Assembly (NCBI RefSeq): GCF_900111795.1
Contig: NZ_FOJQ01000001.1
Location: 1-64,000 of the forward strand
DNA length: 64,000 nt
From: Anoxybacillus pushchinoensis
Lineage (GTDB): Bacteria > Bacillota > Bacilli > Bacillales > Anoxybacillaceae
Direction: 5' to 3'
The notes beneath the pieces were generated by a model, which was not told the origin of the DNA, ran no database searches, and saw only the letters and a list, made by a program, of their open reading frames with translations. Within the stretch, counting starts at the first letter, position 1. Every line of letters begins with the position of its first letter. Of the stretch, positions 27,245 to 38,562 are shown in pieces. Made by a program: the position numbers and the translations under genes.

Positions 27245-27268
27245 ATGGATAGACGCACGTCTATCCAT
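27245..27268 (-). other. Perfect stem-loop between rbfA and truB
   Basis: A 10-bp perfect stem, atggatagac/gtctatccat, with a 4-base loop begins at the rbfA stop codon. No U-tract follows, so a role in mRNA stability or partial pausing is more likely than termination. Confidence 0.65.
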
Positions 27269-27627
27269 TATTCTTCTTTATGTTCTTTTTCTTCGGAAAT
27301 TTGTTTAATTAAACTTTCGATTCGTTGTCCGTAATCGATCGTTTCATCAATTTCAAAGTAAATTTCTGGCGTTTTGCGCAAACGAATACGTTGCCCAATC
27401 TCCGAACGGATAAAGCCTGTGGCTTTCGCTAATCCTTTTAACGTATTTTTCTTTTGTTCTTCATCACCAAGGACAGAAATATATACTTTCGCCTGCTGCA
27501 AATCGCCTGTCACCCGAACATCTGTGACAGTAACAAAACCGATGCGCGGGTCTTTTAGTTTGCGCCCAATAATATCGCTTAATTCTTTTTTCATTTGTTC
27601 GCCTACACGTGTGGCTCGCAAACTCAT
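27268..27627 (-). CDS. rbfA: Ribosome-binding factor A
   Basis: A 119-residue KH-like protein that matures the 30S subunit (16S 5' end) and aids cold adaptation. Recognised by [15 protein letters not shown] and [19 protein letters not shown]. Start ATG 27627 follows gaggtgatgatc; an upstream in-frame start at 27651 is not supported. It sits between ylxP and truB, with a stem-loop at its stop. Confidence 0.95.
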   Translation of the reverse strand: MSLRATRVGEQMKKELSDIIGRKLKDPRIGFVTVTDVRVTGDLQQAKVYISVLGDEEQKKNTLKGLAKATGFIRSEIGQRIRLRKTPEIYFEIDETIDYGQRIESLIKQISEEKEHKEE

Positions 27628-27641
27628 GATCATCACCTCGA

Positions 27642-27920
27642 TTAAAACCACTCAAATGTCGTAACCGTTCGCTCAATTTCTGGAAATGAATCAATAAATT
27701 GTAGCGCCCGATGCAATTCTTGTTCCGTTGCGGTTCGCTCAGCTGTAATGGCTACAATGCCAAGCTTCGTGCGTTGCCATACGTTTTGATAATCTACTTC
27801 GGCTACGGATATATTATATTTTTGTTTAAGCCGTGTGACAACACGTTGCAACACGGCTCGCTTTTCTTTTAATGATTGGACGTCGTAAATGATGCATTCG
27901 CATTCGACGTATCCGATCAT
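27642..27920 (-). CDS. ylxP: YlxP-like DUF503 protein
   Basis: A 92-residue protein of the DUF503 family ([20 protein letters not shown]), a small ferredoxin-like fold found between infB and rbfA in Bacillales. Work on other organisms suggests a link to ribosome maturation, but I regard its role here as unproven. Its ATG overlaps the infB stop by 4 bases. Confidence 0.9.
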   Translation of the reverse strand: MIGYVECECIIYDVQSLKEKRAVLQRVVTRLKQKYNISVAEVDYQNVWQRTKLGIVAITAERTATEQELHRALQFIDSFPEIERTVTTFEWF

Positions 27921-30100
27921 TTCCGCTCAACTTCTTGCATAACATAGGCTTCAATGACGTCGCCCTCTTTAATATCATTAAAGTTTTTAATCGTGACACC
28001 GCATTCGTATCCTTGGGCAACTTCTTTCACATCGTCTTTGTAACGTTTTAACGTATCGATTTGTCCTTCATAAACGACGATGCCTTGACGAATGAGGCGA
28101 ACGCTACTGTCGCGCGTAATTTTTCCATCTGTCACATAACAACCAGCGATTGTACCAACTTTCGATACTTTAAACGTTTGTCGAACTTCTGCTTGACCGA
28201 TGACTTTTTCTTCGTACTCCGGATCAAGCATTCCTTTCATCGCCGCTTCGATTTCTTCGATCACTTTATAAATGATGCGATGGAGGCGAATGTCTACCTT
28301 CTCCGCTTCCGCCACACGTTTTGCATTCGCATCTGGACGAACGTTGAAACCAATCACAATGGCGCTCGATGCGGATGCAAGCATAATGTCGTATTCTGTA
28401 ACTGCTCCCACGCCAGAGTGAATAATTTTAACGCGCACACCTTCGACTTCAATTTTTTGTAATGCAGCGACGAGCGCTTCAACAGAACCTTGTACATCCG
28501 CTTTCACGATAATGTTCAGTTCTTTCATTTCGCCCTGCTTAATTTTTTCAAATAAATCATCTAAGCTGACGCGCGCTTTCGCACTCCGTTGTTGCACAAT
28601 TTGCTTTTGCGCGCGCGCTTCGCCAATTTGACGAGCTTTTTTCTCATCTTCAAACACCATAAAGCGATCTCCCGCTTGCGGCACTTCATTTAGCCCTGTA
28701 ATTTCTACCGGTGTAGACGGGCCTGCCTCTTTGACGCGACGACCGAGATCGTTCGTCATCGCCCGTACACGTCCGTACGTATAGCCGACAACGATTGGAT
28801 CACCGACGCGCAACGTACCTGATTGCACGAGAAGCGTCGCCACTGGACCGCGACCTTTATCTAATTTCGCTTCGATCACTGTTCCTGTCGCACGACGGTT
28901 CGGATTTGCTTTTAATTCTTCCATCTCGCTAACCAGCAAAATCATTTCAAGTAAATTGTCAATTCCTTCGCCCGTTAACGCCGATAGTTTACAATAAATT
29001 GTATCGCCGCCCCACTCTTCCGGAACGAGTTCATACTCCGTTAACTCTTGCATGACGCGATCTGGATTTGCTGTTGGCTTATCGATTTTATTGACTGCCA
29101 CAATAATTGGAACGTTTGCCGCTTTCGCATGGTTAATCGCCTCAACAGTTTGTGGCATGACCCCATCATCCGCTGCAACGACGAGAATGACGATGTCCGT
29201 CACTTGCGCTCCACGTGCGCGCATTGTTGTAAACGCTTCGTGACCAGGTGTATCTAAAAACGTGATTTTTTTGCCGTTGACTACAACTTGGTACGCACCA
29301 ATATGTTGCGTAATACCGCCGGCCTCTTGTTCTGTTACTTTCGTGTGGCGAATCGAATCAAGTAACGTTGTTTTCCCGTGGTCAACGTGTCCCATGATCG
29401 TTACGACTGGCGGACGTTCAACTAAATCTTCTGGATTGTCGACGATTTCAATCGTTTCGAATTCTGTTTCATCGATCGTTACTTTTTCTTCTACTTCTAC
29501 ACCGTAATCGGAGCAAATTAACTCGATCGCATCCTTGTCTAAGTCTTGGTTAATTGTCGCTGGAATGCCGAGCAGAAATAGCTTTTTAATAATTTCTGAC
29601 GGCTGTTTCCCTAATTTTTTTGCTAGTTCAGCGACCGTTAATGAACCTTCGAACGTCACTTTTTTCGGAAGCTCTTTTTCTTTTTTCTTTTGTACTTCTG
29701 GCTGTGGAGCTGGCTGAGGCTTTTGTTTTTTATTTTTTTTGTTATTGAAAATTTTCTTTTCTTTTTGTTGGATTTGCAAGTCGTGTTTTTTCCCTTCGCG
29801 ATTTTTTACTACTGGTTTTTTAATTGGCACTTTTTTTTGAATAACTGTATCGTCATCTTCTTCAAATTGTTCTAAAACAGGTTTCTTTGCTGGTTGCTTC
29901 TTTTCTTCTTTTGTCATTTGTTGTTTTCGTTCTTGCTCTTGTGTTGGTTTAAACGAACGATCTAACTTTTCGACAACATCGGCTTCAATCATCGTCATAT
30001 GGTTTGATACGTCGATGTTCATTTCTTTTAGTTTATGGATGACATCTTTACTTGACACATTATGTTTTTTGGCATATTCGTATACACGCATTTTTGACAT
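27917..30100 (-). CDS. infB: Translation initiation factor IF-2
   Basis: A 727-residue GTPase that places initiator tRNA on the 30S subunit. The N-terminal domain (1-55, [24 protein letters not shown]) is followed by a Lys/Gln/Pro-rich linker (about 55-145), a second N-domain segment, and then the G domain with GHVDHGKT (237-244), DTPGHEAF and NKID. Domains II to IV and the C-terminal fMet-tRNA-binding domain complete it. It sits in the nusA-infB cluster with translational overlap into ylxP. Confidence 0.97.
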   Translation of the reverse strand: MSKMRVYEYAKKHNVSSKDVIHKLKEMNIDVSNHMTMIEADVVEKLDRSFKPTQEQERKQQMTKEEKKQPAKKPVLEQFEEDDDTVIQKKVPIKKPVVKNREGKKHDLQIQQKEKKIFNNKKNKKQKPQPAPQPEVQKKKEKELPKKVTFEGSLTVAELAKKLGKQPSEIIKKLFLLGIPATINQDLDKDAIELICSDYGVEVEEKVTIDETEFETIEIVDNPEDLVERPPVVTIMGHVDHGKTTLLDSIRHTKVTEQEAGGITQHIGAYQVVVNGKKITFLDTPGHEAFTTMRARGAQVTDIVILVVAADDGVMPQTVEAINHAKAANVPIIVAVNKIDKPTANPDRVMQELTEYELVPEEWGGDTIYCKLSALTGEGIDNLLEMILLVSEMEELKANPNRRATGTVIEAKLDKGRGPVATLLVQSGTLRVGDPIVVGYTYGRVRAMTNDLGRRVKEAGPSTPVEITGLNEVPQAGDRFMVFEDEKKARQIGEARAQKQIVQQRSAKARVSLDDLFEKIKQGEMKELNIIVKADVQGSVEALVAALQKIEVEGVRVKIIHSGVGAVTEYDIMLASASSAIVIGFNVRPDANAKRVAEAEKVDIRLHRIIYKVIEEIEAAMKGMLDPEYEEKVIGQAEVRQTFKVSKVGTIAGCYVTDGKITRDSSVRLIRQGIVVYEGQIDTLKRYKDDVKEVAQGYECGVTIKNFNDIKEGDVIEAYVMQEVERK

Positions 30101-30118
30101 ACATTCACCCCCAAAATG

Positions 30119-30418
30119 TTAGAGCATCGTTTTTAGCTTTTGTGCGAATCCTTCATCAGTAATCGCTACAACGACTCGTGCTCCTTTTCCAATCGCCCCA
30201 CCTAATTCATAGCGATTGTCTACATAGCAAAGCGGAACGCGGTAAAACGCACATTTATCGGAAATTTTCTTCGTTGTGTTTTCTGATGCATCTTCCGATA
30301 AAATGACAAGCTTCGCGCGCTTACGCTGAATTTCCTTTACGACAAGCTCTTCTCCCGAAACAACTTTGCGCGCCCGATTCGCCAATCCGAGAAAAGAAGC
30401 CCATGGTTTATCATGCAT
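30119..30418 (-). CDS. ylxQ: L7Ae-family ribosomal/RNA-binding protein YlxQ
   Basis: About 99 residues with the L7Ae/L30e fold ([22 protein letters not shown] ... [16 protein letters not shown]), which binds kink-turn RNAs. I use ATG 30418, which has ggag-type sites in the end of ylxR; the frame open to 30478 would extend far into ylxR. It overlaps ylxR by 8 bases and lies directly before infB, the standard Bacillales order. Confidence 0.9.
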   Translation of the reverse strand: MHDKPWASFLGLANRARKVVSGEELVVKEIQRKRAKLVILSEDASENTTKKISDKCAFYRVPLCYVDNRYELGGAIGKGARVVVAITDEGFAQKLKTML

Positions 30419-30692
30419 TTGTTTCTCCGTTCTCCTTCTCAGCAAGCTGTAATAGCTGTTCGTAAATTGAATCGTCAATCGTTGTCTTTAAATGATGCGC
30501 AAGCGTATTTTTCTTTTTCGCAAGCAAGATACATTCTTTGCTTAACGTGATATACGCACCGCGTCCAGCTTTTTTTCCTGTCGGATCAATCGATACATCG
30601 CCTTCTTTCGAGCGGACGATGCGGATCAGCTCCTTCTTTGGCTTCATTTCCCCTGTGACAACACATTTGCGCATCGGAATTTTTTTCGGCAT
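30411..30692 (-). CDS. ylxR: YlxR-family (DUF448) putative nucleic-acid-binding protein
   Basis: A 93-residue protein with the family motif [22 protein letters not shown] and GRGAYI. YlxR folds as a small RNA-binding protein and has been tied to control of other genes or to RNase P, but its job here is not clear from sequence. Start ATG 30692 directly follows the nusA stop, with a ribosome-binding site (ggagtaac region) inside nusA. Confidence 0.9.
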   Translation of the reverse strand: MPKKIPMRKCVVTGEMKPKKELIRIVRSKEGDVSIDPTGKKAGRGAYITLSKECILLAKKKNTLAHHLKTTIDDSIYEQLLQLAEKENGETNA

Positions 30693-30693
30693 G

Positions 30694-31797
30694 TTACTCC
30701 ACCTCACTAATCTCCTCTTCGTCAACTTGGAACGATGATGAAGAACGAGGGTAAATACCTAGCTGTTCTGCTTCAGACTGGCTTTTAATATCAATTTTCC
30801 AATTTGTTAATTTAGCCGCTAAACGCGCATTTTGTCCACGTTTTCCGATCGCAAGAGATAATTGATAATCTGGCACAATGACCGTCGTTGCTTTTTCTTC
30901 TTCGTTGACGATGACATCGAGCACTTTTGACGGACTTAGCGCATTAGCTACAAATTCAACCGGATCTGCCGACCAACGAACAATGTCGATTTTTTCACCT
31001 TTTAATTCGCTTACAATCGCTTGTACCCGCTGACCTTTTGGTCCGACACACGCGCCAACCGGATCGACTTCAGGGTTATCAGAATGAACAGAAATTTTTG
31101 AACGATCTCCCGCTTCACGTGCAACAGACTTAATTTCTACCGTCCCGTCATAAATTTCCGGCACCTCTAATTCAAACAATCGCTTAAGCAATCCTGGATG
31201 CGTGCGCGATACGTAAATTTGTGGTCCTTTTGTCGTCTTTTCTACTTTTGTAATGTATACTTTAATGCGATCATGCGGCTTATATGTTTCATTCGGCATT
31301 TGTTCACTTATCGGAAGTAGCGCCTCAATTTTACCGAGGCTGACATAAATAAATTTCGAATCCGTTCGCTGTACAATACCTGTCATAATATCTTCTTCGC
31401 GATCAGCGAACTCGGCATAAATGACACCGCGCTCCGCTTCACGAACGCGTTGTGTCACTACTTGTTTCGCTGTTTGAGTAGCAATACGTCCGAAGTTTTT
31501 CGGCGTCACCTCAATTTCAACAACGTCGCCTACTTGATAATTTGGATTGATTCGCTTCGCTTCATCGAGCGAAATTTCTAAGCGGGAATCGTACACTTCA
31601 TCTACTACTTCTTTGCGTGCAAATACGCGAATCGTTCCCGTTTCTTGATTAAAATCCACACGCACGTTTTGCGCTTGATTAAAGTTACGTTTATAAGCGG
31701 ACACAATCGCCGCCTCAATCGCTTCAATTAACACTTCTTTACTAATGCCTTTATCGCGCTCAAGCGCCGTTAAGGCATCCAACAATTCTGTATTCAT
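30694..31797 (-). CDS. nusA: Transcription termination/antitermination factor NusA
   Basis: A 367-residue RNA polymerase-binding factor: N-terminal domain (1-130), S1 domain (from about 135, [23 protein letters not shown]) and two KH domains (about 200-345, with [16 protein letters not shown] and [15 protein letters not shown]). It lacks the extra acidic C-terminal repeats of E. coli NusA, as is usual in Firmicutes. It is the second gene of the rimP-nusA-ylxRQ-infB transcript. Confidence 0.96.
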   Translation of the reverse strand: MNTELLDALTALERDKGISKEVLIEAIEAAIVSAYKRNFNQAQNVRVDFNQETGTIRVFARKEVVDEVYDSRLEISLDEAKRINPNYQVGDVVEIEVTPKNFGRIATQTAKQVVTQRVREAERGVIYAEFADREEDIMTGIVQRTDSKFIYVSLGKIEALLPISEQMPNETYKPHDRIKVYITKVEKTTKGPQIYVSRTHPGLLKRLFELEVPEIYDGTVEIKSVAREAGDRSKISVHSDNPEVDPVGACVGPKGQRVQAIVSELKGEKIDIVRWSADPVEFVANALSPSKVLDVIVNEEEKATTVIVPDYQLSLAIGKRGQNARLAAKLTNWKIDIKSQSEAEQLGIYPRSSSSFQVDEEEISEVE

Positions 31798-31823
31798 GAA
31801 CCGGTCGTCCCCCTTTATGTGAA

Positions 31824-32294
31824 TTAAGAGAAAATGACAGCCAGCCGTGCGCTAGCTACTTTTTCATATGGAATCGTCACCATTTTTTTCTTTGTTTTTA
31901 CTTTCACTTCTACTGTCACCGTATGACCATCAAATGCGGCTAGCAACCCTTCGAACTCTTTTTGGCCATCAATCGGTTCGTACGTTTTCATATAAACATG
32001 TTTCCCGACGGCACGTTCGAAATCTCTCGTCTTTTTGAGCGGACGTTCAGCCCCCGGTGACGATACTTCTAAAAAGTAATTGTGCGGAATCGGATCGACT
32101 TCATCTAGCTTTTCGCTTAATCGTTCGCTGACGACACCGCATTGATCAATATCAATTCCAGTCGGTGAATCAATAAAGACGCGTAAAAACCAGTTCTTTC
32201 CCTCTTTCACATATTCAATGTCGACAAGCTCTAATCCGATCTCTGTCAAAATCGGGGTGACGAGCTCTTCAACAATGTGCGTCACTTTTTTCAT
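31824..32294 (-). CDS. rimP: Ribosome maturation factor RimP
   Basis: A 156-residue protein for 30S assembly, starting [16 protein letters not shown] and containing [18 protein letters not shown] 32294 has an excellent ribosome-binding site (aggagg, 7 bases upstream). The frame is open for another 44 codons but these run through a hairpin region and are not coding. First gene of the nusA-infB operon; a small hairpin (ccttgc/gcaagg) lies in its leader near 32311-32333. Confidence 0.95.
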   Translation of the reverse strand: MKKVTHIVEELVTPILTEIGLELVDIEYVKEGKNWFLRVFIDSPTGIDIDQCGVVSERLSEKLDEVDPIPHNYFLEVSSPGAERPLKKTRDFERAVGKHVYMKTYEPIDGQKEFEGLLAAFDGHTVTVEVKVKTKKKMVTIPYEKVASARLAVIFS

Positions 32295-32354
32295 CTTGGT
32301 CCTCCTAACTGCAAGAAAATCCCTTGCAACGGCAAGGAATCTCGAATCAATACG

Positions 32355-32380
32355 AAAGAGTGGGTTTCCCCACTCTTTTT
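32355..32380 (-). terminator. Stem-loop after polC (probable terminator)
   Basis: A 10-bp stem, aaagagtggg/cccactcttt, with a 4-base loop. On the minus strand the U-tract is short (TTT within the stem); the better T run is on the plus strand. It separates polC from rimP. Confidence 0.6.
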
Positions 32381-32442
32381 GTACATTATCTTTACCAATT
32401 CCACTAGAACTATAACATATTGGCAAAAAAATTGCAACTCAT

Positions 32443-35400
32443 TTAAAAGAGCGACAATTGGTTTTGATCTGGTAGCGACTGCAAACAGCCGCGACTTTCG
32501 AGATATTCTAAAATCGTTTTTGATACTTTTCCACGTTGCTGTAAATCTTCTTTCGATAAAAATTCGCCTTCTTCCCGTGCGCGCACGATGCTAAGCGCAA
32601 CGTTCGTCCCTAATCCTGGAATCGCGTTAAACGGCGGAATGAGCGAATTTCCGTCAATAATAAACTCTGTTGCTTGTGAACGATACAAGTCGATATTTTT
32701 GAATGAAAATCCTCGTTCACACATTTCGAGGGCAATTTCAAGCACCGTTAATAAGTTTTTTTCTTTTGCGGAAGCGTCAAGCCCTTTCGCTTGGATTTCT
32801 TCAATTCGTTTACGAATCGCAGCAGATCCTTGAATCATCGCATCTAAATCAAAATCTTCTGCGCGTACGGTAAAATATGATGCATAGTAAAGAAGGGGAT
32901 GGTGCACTTTAAAATACGCGATGCGCACCGCCATTAACACGTAAGCAGCCGCATGGGCTTTCGGGAACATATATTTAATTTTTTTGCACGATTCGATGTA
33001 CCATTCCGGCACATCGTGCTTGCGCATTTCTTCTTCAAACTCCGGCGTTAATCCTTTCCCTTTCCGCACTGATTCCATAATTTTAAATGCTAGCGACGGC
33101 TCTAAACCGCGGTAAATTAAATATACCATAATGTCGTCGCGACATCCGATCACTTCCGATAGCGTACACGTTCCGCTCTGAATAAGTTCTTGGGCGTTGC
33201 CGAGCCAAACGTCTGTCCCGTGCGATAAACCTGAAATTTGCACAAGCTCCGAAAATGTTTTCGGTTTTGTTTCTTCTAACATTTGGCGAACGAAGCGCGT
33301 ACCGAACTCCGGAATTCCTAGCGTACCTGTATTGCACATAATTTGTTCAGGCGTTACTCCGAGCGATTGTGTGCTACTAAAAATTTTCATCACTTCTGGA
33401 TCGTCTGTCGGAATTGTTTTTGGATCAATTCCGCTTAAATCTTGCAACATGCGAATCACTGTTGGATCATCGTGTCCGAGAATATCTAACTTTAATAAGT
33501 TATCGTGAATGGAGTGGAAATCAAAATGGGTTGTACGCCACTCCGCACTCGTATCATCGGCTGGATATTGAATTGGTGTAAAATCATAAATGTCCATATA
33601 ATCTGGAACGACGATAATACCGCCTGGGTGTTGTCCTGTCGTCCGCTTGACTCCCGTACATCCTGCCGCTAACCGATCTACTTCTGCTCCGCGCACGTGA
33701 AGGTTATGATCGTTTATATACCCTTTCACAAACCCATACGCTGTTTTGTCAGCTACGGTGCCAATCGTTCCTGCGCGATATACGTTATCTTCACCGAATA
33801 ACACTTTCGTATAGTTATGCGCTCGCGGTTGATACTCGCCTGAAAAGTTCAAATCGATATCTGGCACTTTATCCCCTTTAAACCCTAAAAACGTTTCAAA
33901 AGGGATGTCGTGGCCATCTTTATTGTACCGTGTGCCACATTTCGGGCAGTCTTTATCCGGTAAATCAAATCCAGAACCAACCGAGCCGTCATCAAAAAAC
34001 TCGGAATGCTTGCAGTTCGGACAGACATAATGCGGTGGAAGCGGATTAACTTCCGTAATTTCGGTCATCGTCGCAACAAATGACGAGCCGACCGAACCGC
34101 GAGAACCGACAAGATAGCCATCATCAAGCGATTTTTTTACAAGTTTATGAGAAATTAAATAAATGACTGCAAAGCCATGACCGATAATGCTCTTTAACTC
34201 TTTTTCTAATCGTTTTTCAACGATGTCTGGAAGCGGATCACCGTAGATGCTTTTTGCACGCTCATAGCTCATGCGACGAATTTCTTCGTCTGCGCCTTCG
34301 ATTTTTGGTGTGTACAGCTCGTCTTTAATCGGCTTCACTTCCCCGATAAGATGGGCGATCTTGTTTGTATTTGTGACAACAATTTCTTTCGCTTTTTGTT
34401 CACCAAGAAATGAAAACGCCTCTAACATTTCGTTTGTCGTTCGGAAATGAACGTTCGGCAATTCATGTCGATTTAACGGATTGCCGCCCGATTGTGAATG
34501 AATTAAAATTTTGCGATAAATTTTATCCTCTTTGTTCACGTAATGTACGTTTCCTGTCGCCACAACCGGAATGCCGAGCCTTTCGCCAAGTTCTACAATA
34601 TTTGTAATAATTTCTTGTACCGCTGCTTCATCGCGCACATACTCCATCTCAATGAGCGGAGCGTACACTTCCGGTGGATGCACTTCAAGAAAGTCATAAA
34701 ACGGAGCAATTTTTTCTGCTTCTTCCATTCCTTTTTGCATCATCGCTTCAAATAACTCACCTTTGTCGCATCCTGAACCGACTAAAATACCTTCGCGATG
34801 TTGCTGTAATACGGAACGTGGGATGCGCGGAACCCGGTAAAAATAATGAACGTGTGAAAATGAGACGAGTTTAAATAAGTTTTTTAAGCCGACTTCGTTT
34901 TGCACGAGCAATGTTGCATGAAACGGGCGAGATCGCTGAAAAGCACCTTGTTCTTTTGATGCCGCATTGAGATGATCGTGATGAGTAATTCCTTTTTTAT
35001 CAAGCTCTTTTAATAAATGAATAAGCAAATACCCTGTCGCTTCAGCATCATAAATGGCGCGATGGTGTTGAGTGAGTTCAATGTTAAATTTTTTACAAAG
35101 CGTATTTAAACGATGGTTTTTTAACTCTGGATACAAATAGCGAGCAAGTTCAAGTGTATCAATAACTGGATTTGTTACTTTACCCCGGTGAATCTTTTTA
35201 AATCCTGCATTTAAAAAGCCGATATCAAACGTTGCATTATGAGCAACGAGCACACAGTCTTCTATCCAATGATAAAATTTCTCTAACACTTCTTCGACGT
35301 CTGGAGCGTCTTTTAACATATCATCCGTAATTTTCGTTAATTCAATAGTCGTTGCAGAAAGCGGATGATGTGGGTTAGCAAACGACTCAAAACGGTCAAT

Positions 35401-36735
35401 AATTTCTCCGTTTTTTACTTTTACCGCGGCTAATTCAATAATTGTATCATATACAGCGGAAAGCCCTGTCGTTTCCACGTCAAATACGACAAACGTATCG
35501 TCCATAAGGCAACGGTGAGCTTCGTTGTAAGCGATCGGTACACCATCATCGACGATATTTGCCTCTAGCCCATATAAAATTTTCACACCATATTTTTTCC
35601 CTGCACTATATGCTTCAGGAAACGACTGGACAACGGCATGATCCGTTACAGCGATCGCCTCATGACCCCATTTTTTTGCTTGTTCAACAAGCTTTGTGAT
35701 AGAGGCGACAGCATCCATTTGACTCATCTGCGTATGAACATGAAGCTCGACACGCTTTTCTTCCGCCGTATCTTGACGTTCATTTGGTTTCACTTCATTT
35801 AAATCGTTCGCAATGAGCACAAGATCGCGTACAAACGTATCGTTTTGCACGCTGCCGCGCACTTTAACCCACATTCCTTTTTTTACACGTTGCATTAATT
35901 CTGCATCTTCTTTATCGCGCGAAAACATTTTCACAAGAATGGAGTTTGTATAGTCGGTCATTTTCAACGTCAATAACGTTCTTCCACTTTTTAACTCTTT
36001 TGCTTCTACATCGAAAACGTACCCTTGCACGACGACACGCCGCTCTTCTTCTACAATTTGGTCAAGAGAACGAATTTGTTCCTCGTCTTTAATATGGTAA
36101 CCGATTACAAGCGGACCGCTTTCCTCATTCTCGTGGTTCTCTTCTTGTTTCGGCATCGCTTCCATAAACGCGGCTAAAGCGCGCTCTTCATCTTCTTTTT
36201 GTTTTTGAGCTAAAAATTGTTCAAACTGCTGTTCATCGTGTTTCACGTCAGCTTCTAATTGCAAATGCGGAAAGCCAAACGAGGCGTACGTCTCAGTAAA
36301 CAATTGAGCAAATCGTTTTTTCAAAGCAATCGCTTCTGCCTCATTGCGCGCTTGTACAGTTACTTTCGTTCCTTTTACTGCCGGTTGCTGTTGCGCGAGC
36401 AAGGAAAGAAGAGGCGAGTTTTGTTGAATCGTGTCAATAAAAATCGGCCAATACATCGCGACATCTTCAGCAGTAAACGTTTGATCCTCTGCTACAACTG
36501 TGCATTGCACATGGGCGATATGGCGAAATTGTTCGATTAATCGTTTACGAAATTCAGCATATACGTGCGCTTGCAAAATGGCAGGAAAGCGAAAGTAAAA
36601 ATGCCAACATGTCGTTCGTTTGTCGACAACGACTTTTTCAATTCGTCCATGCGCCAAATCGTTTGCGATATGAGAAGAAGAAAGCTGCAACTGTTGTAAT
36701 AAAATAGAAAATCGTTCTTTTTGTTCTTCCTTCAT
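32443..36735 (-). CDS. polC: DNA polymerase III alpha subunit, PolC type
   Basis: The 1430-residue replicative polymerase of low-GC Gram-positives. Domains in order: N-terminal region, OB fold (about 235-320, [18 protein letters not shown]), PHP domain ([13 protein letters not shown]) interrupted by the inserted DnaQ-like 3'-5' exonuclease ([17 protein letters not shown], with [10 protein letters not shown]), a zinc finger (CPNCKHSEF ... CPKCGTRYN), then the catalytic palm with [12 protein letters not shown]. Length fits the family. Intact throughout. It lies between proS and rimP, as in B. subtilis. Confidence 0.97.
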   Translation of the reverse strand: MKEEQKERFSILLQQLQLSSSHIANDLAHGRIEKVVVDKRTTCWHFYFRFPAILQAHVYAEFRKRLIEQFRHIAHVQCTVVAEDQTFTAEDVAMYWPIFIDTIQQNSPLLSLLAQQQPAVKGTKVTVQARNEAEAIALKKRFAQLFTETYASFGFPHLQLEADVKHDEQQFEQFLAQKQKEDEERALAAFMEAMPKQEENHENEESGPLVIGYHIKDEEQIRSLDQIVEEERRVVVQGYVFDVEAKELKSGRTLLTLKMTDYTNSILVKMFSRDKEDAELMQRVKKGMWVKVRGSVQNDTFVRDLVLIANDLNEVKPNERQDTAEEKRVELHVHTQMSQMDAVASITKLVEQAKKWGHEAIAVTDHAVVQSFPEAYSAGKKYGVKILYGLEANIVDDGVPIAYNEAHRCLMDDTFVVFDVETTGLSAVYDTIIELAAVKVKNGEIIDRFESFANPHHPLSATTIELTKITDDMLKDAPDVEEVLEKFYHWIEDCVLVAHNATFDIGFLNAGFKKIHRGKVTNPVIDTLELARYLYPELKNHRLNTLCKKFNIELTQHHRAIYDAEATGYLLIHLLKELDKKGITHHDHLNAASKEQGAFQRSRPFHATLLVQNEVGLKNLFKLVSFSHVHYFYRVPRIPRSVLQQHREGILVGSGCDKGELFEAMMQKGMEEAEKIAPFYDFLEVHPPEVYAPLIEMEYVRDEAAVQEIITNIVELGERLGIPVVATGNVHYVNKEDKIYRKILIHSQSGGNPLNRHELPNVHFRTTNEMLEAFSFLGEQKAKEIVVTNTNKIAHLIGEVKPIKDELYTPKIEGADEEIRRMSYERAKSIYGDPLPDIVEKRLEKELKSIIGHGFAVIYLISHKLVKKSLDDGYLVGSRGSVGSSFVATMTEITEVNPLPPHYVCPNCKHSEFFDDGSVGSGFDLPDKDCPKCGTRYNKDGHDIPFETFLGFKGDKVPDIDLNFSGEYQPRAHNYTKVLFGEDNVYRAGTIGTVADKTAYGFVKGYINDHNLHVRGAEVDRLAAGCTGVKRTTGQHPGGIIVVPDYMDIYDFTPIQYPADDTSAEWRTTHFDFHSIHDNLLKLDILGHDDPTVIRMLQDLSGIDPKTIPTDDPEVMKIFSSTQSLGVTPEQIMCNTGTLGIPEFGTRFVRQMLEETKPKTFSELVQISGLSHGTDVWLGNAQELIQSGTCTLSEVIGCRDDIMVYLIYRGLEPSLAFKIMESVRKGKGLTPEFEEEMRKHDVPEWYIESCKKIKYMFPKAHAAAYVLMAVRIAYFKVHHPLLYYASYFTVRAEDFDLDAMIQGSAAIRKRIEEIQAKGLDASAKEKNLLTVLEIALEMCERGFSFKNIDLYRSQATEFIIDGNSLIPPFNAIPGLGTNVALSIVRAREEGEFLSKEDLQQRGKVSKTILEYLESRGCLQSLPDQNQLSLF

Positions 36736-36802
36736 TGTTGTTCGTTACAAAAAGATGTAACGGTACACCTCCCTTTCTTTTTTATACATCGTTTGGGAGC
36801 GA

Positions 36803-36842
36803 TAGACGACAGAAAGAGAGGGACTCCCCTCTCTGTCGTCTA
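36803..36842 (-). other. Strong stem-loop at the proS stop codon
   Basis: The arms tagacgacag (36803-36812) and ctgtcgtcta (36833-36842) pair over 10 bp, followed by a small bulge and a further 6 bp (agaggg/ccctct). It starts at the proS stop and precedes polC. No U-tract follows at once, so it may be a partial terminator or a processing/stabilising element. Confidence 0.65.
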
Positions 36843-38534
36843 CAAATAACGGCGCAATGTTTCAATTAATTGCGACACGTGCACTTCTTCTGTTTCACCT
36901 GTTTTGCGCACTTTCACTTCAACCATTCCTTCACTTGCGCGCTTTCCGACCGTTACACGCACAGGCAAGCCAATTAAATCGCTGTCAGCAAATTTTACTC
37001 CTGGACGTTCTGCACGATCATCGTACAACACTTCAAATCCTTCTTGTTGTAAACGGTCATACCATTCATCTGCAAGTTCCCGTTGCTCGTCCACTTTTGG
37101 ATTGACAGAAATGAGATGAACATGGAACGGAGCAACTGCTGTCGGCCAAATGAGCCCGTGTTCATCGTTATATTGCTCTGCGATGGCTGCAAGTGTGCGA
37201 GATACACCAATGCCATAGCACCCCATAATCATCGACTGCGTGCGCCCATTTTCGTCTAAATATGTTGCATTCATCGCTTCACTATAACGCGTTCCGAGTT
37301 TAAACACATGTCCAACTTCGATTCCACGCGCAAAACGAATCGTTCCTTTTCCGTCTGGCGATGGGTCTCCTTCTTGAATAAAGCGAACATCGGCATATTG
37401 CGCAGCAAAGTCACGATCTGGGTTAACTCCTTTGTAATGGTAGTGGGCTTCATTCGCTCCACATACACCGTTAACAATTGCTTTCACCGCATGATCGGCT
37501 AAAACGAGCACATCGTCGCGAACGCCAATTGGACCAAGGGAACCAACTTCGCAGTTCATTACTTGTTTCGTTTCATCTGGTGTTGCTAATTCAACAACTG
37601 TTGCTTCTAATATATTTTTCACTTTCACATCGTTAACCTCATGATCGCCGCGAACGAGAACGAGCACGTAACGATCGTCCACTTTAAACAGTAACGACTT
37701 GATACATTTTTCTTTTGGCACTTGAAGGAATTGGCTCACTTCTTCAATTGAGCGTTGTTCTGGCGTATGCACTTTTTCAAGCGGTGCATGCGGCTCATCG
37801 CTTCGCTCATACGTTGTAATCACTGGTGCCATTTCAATGTTCGCAGCATAATCAGAGGAATCTGAGTATGCAATCGTATCTTCTCCAACATCAGATAAAA
37901 CCATAAATTCATGCGTATCTTTTCCGCCCATCGCACCAGAATCGGCAATGACTGCACGGAAATTTAATCCGCAACGACGGAAGACGTTTGCATACGCTTC
38001 GTACATTTTATTGTACACTTCATCTAAACTTTCGTGTGAAGCATGAAAGGAATACGCGTCTTTCATAATAAATTCACGACCGCGAAGCAAACCGAAGCGC
38101 GGACGCTTTTCGTCGCGAAACTTCGTTTGAATTTGATAAAGCGTCAGCGGCAAACGTTTATATGACTTCACTTCATCACGAACGAGCGCCGTAATGACTT
38201 CTTCATGTGTTGCCCCAAGCGCAAAGTCGCGATCGTGGCGATCTTTTAAACGCATCAATTCCGGTCCGTATGAATACCAACGGCCCGATTCTTGCCATAA
38301 TTCCGCTTGTTGGAGCGCTGGCATGAGCAGTTCAATAGCACCGGCGCGCTCCATTTCTTCGCGAATGATCGCTTCGATTTTTTGTAACACACGCTTGCCG
38401 AGTGGTAAAAAGCTATATACTCCGCTCGCACTTTGACGAATGAAGCCGGCGCGAAGCAATAGCTGATGGCTTTTAATTTCCGCATCTGCTGGTACTTCAC
38501 GCAACGTAGGAATAAATGACATACTTTGTTTCAT
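36840..38534 (-). CDS. proS: Prolyl-tRNA synthetase
   Basis: A 564-residue class II synthetase of the bacterial type. Motif 2 and 3 regions include [19 protein letters not shown] and [13 protein letters not shown]; an editing (INS) domain of about 180 residues lies between them (from about 225), and an anticodon-binding domain is at the C-terminus. ATG 38534 follows agaggtgcaaaag, better than the upstream frame start at 38543. It lies between rseP and polC. Confidence 0.96.
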   Translation of the reverse strand: MKQSMSFIPTLREVPADAEIKSHQLLLRAGFIRQSASGVYSFLPLGKRVLQKIEAIIREEMERAGAIELLMPALQQAELWQESGRWYSYGPELMRLKDRHDRDFALGATHEEVITALVRDEVKSYKRLPLTLYQIQTKFRDEKRPRFGLLRGREFIMKDAYSFHASHESLDEVYNKMYEAYANVFRRCGLNFRAVIADSGAMGGKDTHEFMVLSDVGEDTIAYSDSSDYAANIEMAPVITTYERSDEPHAPLEKVHTPEQRSIEEVSQFLQVPKEKCIKSLLFKVDDRYVLVLVRGDHEVNDVKVKNILEATVVELATPDETKQVMNCEVGSLGPIGVRDDVLVLADHAVKAIVNGVCGANEAHYHYKGVNPDRDFAAQYADVRFIQEGDPSPDGKGTIRFARGIEVGHVFKLGTRYSEAMNATYLDENGRTQSMIMGCYGIGVSRTLAAIAEQYNDEHGLIWPTAVAPFHVHLISVNPKVDEQRELADEWYDRLQQEGFEVLYDDRAERPGVKFADSDLIGLPVRVTVGKRASEGMVEVKVRKTGETEEVHVSQLIETLRRYL

Positions 38535-38562
38535 CTTTTGCACCTCTTACTCCATCAATTTA

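Noticed and set aside
28061-28462. Long plus-strand frame (133 codons) opposite infB
   Set aside because: It lies fully antisense to the conserved C-terminal domains of IF-2 and has a composition of a codon-position shadow (many Phe, Cys, His).
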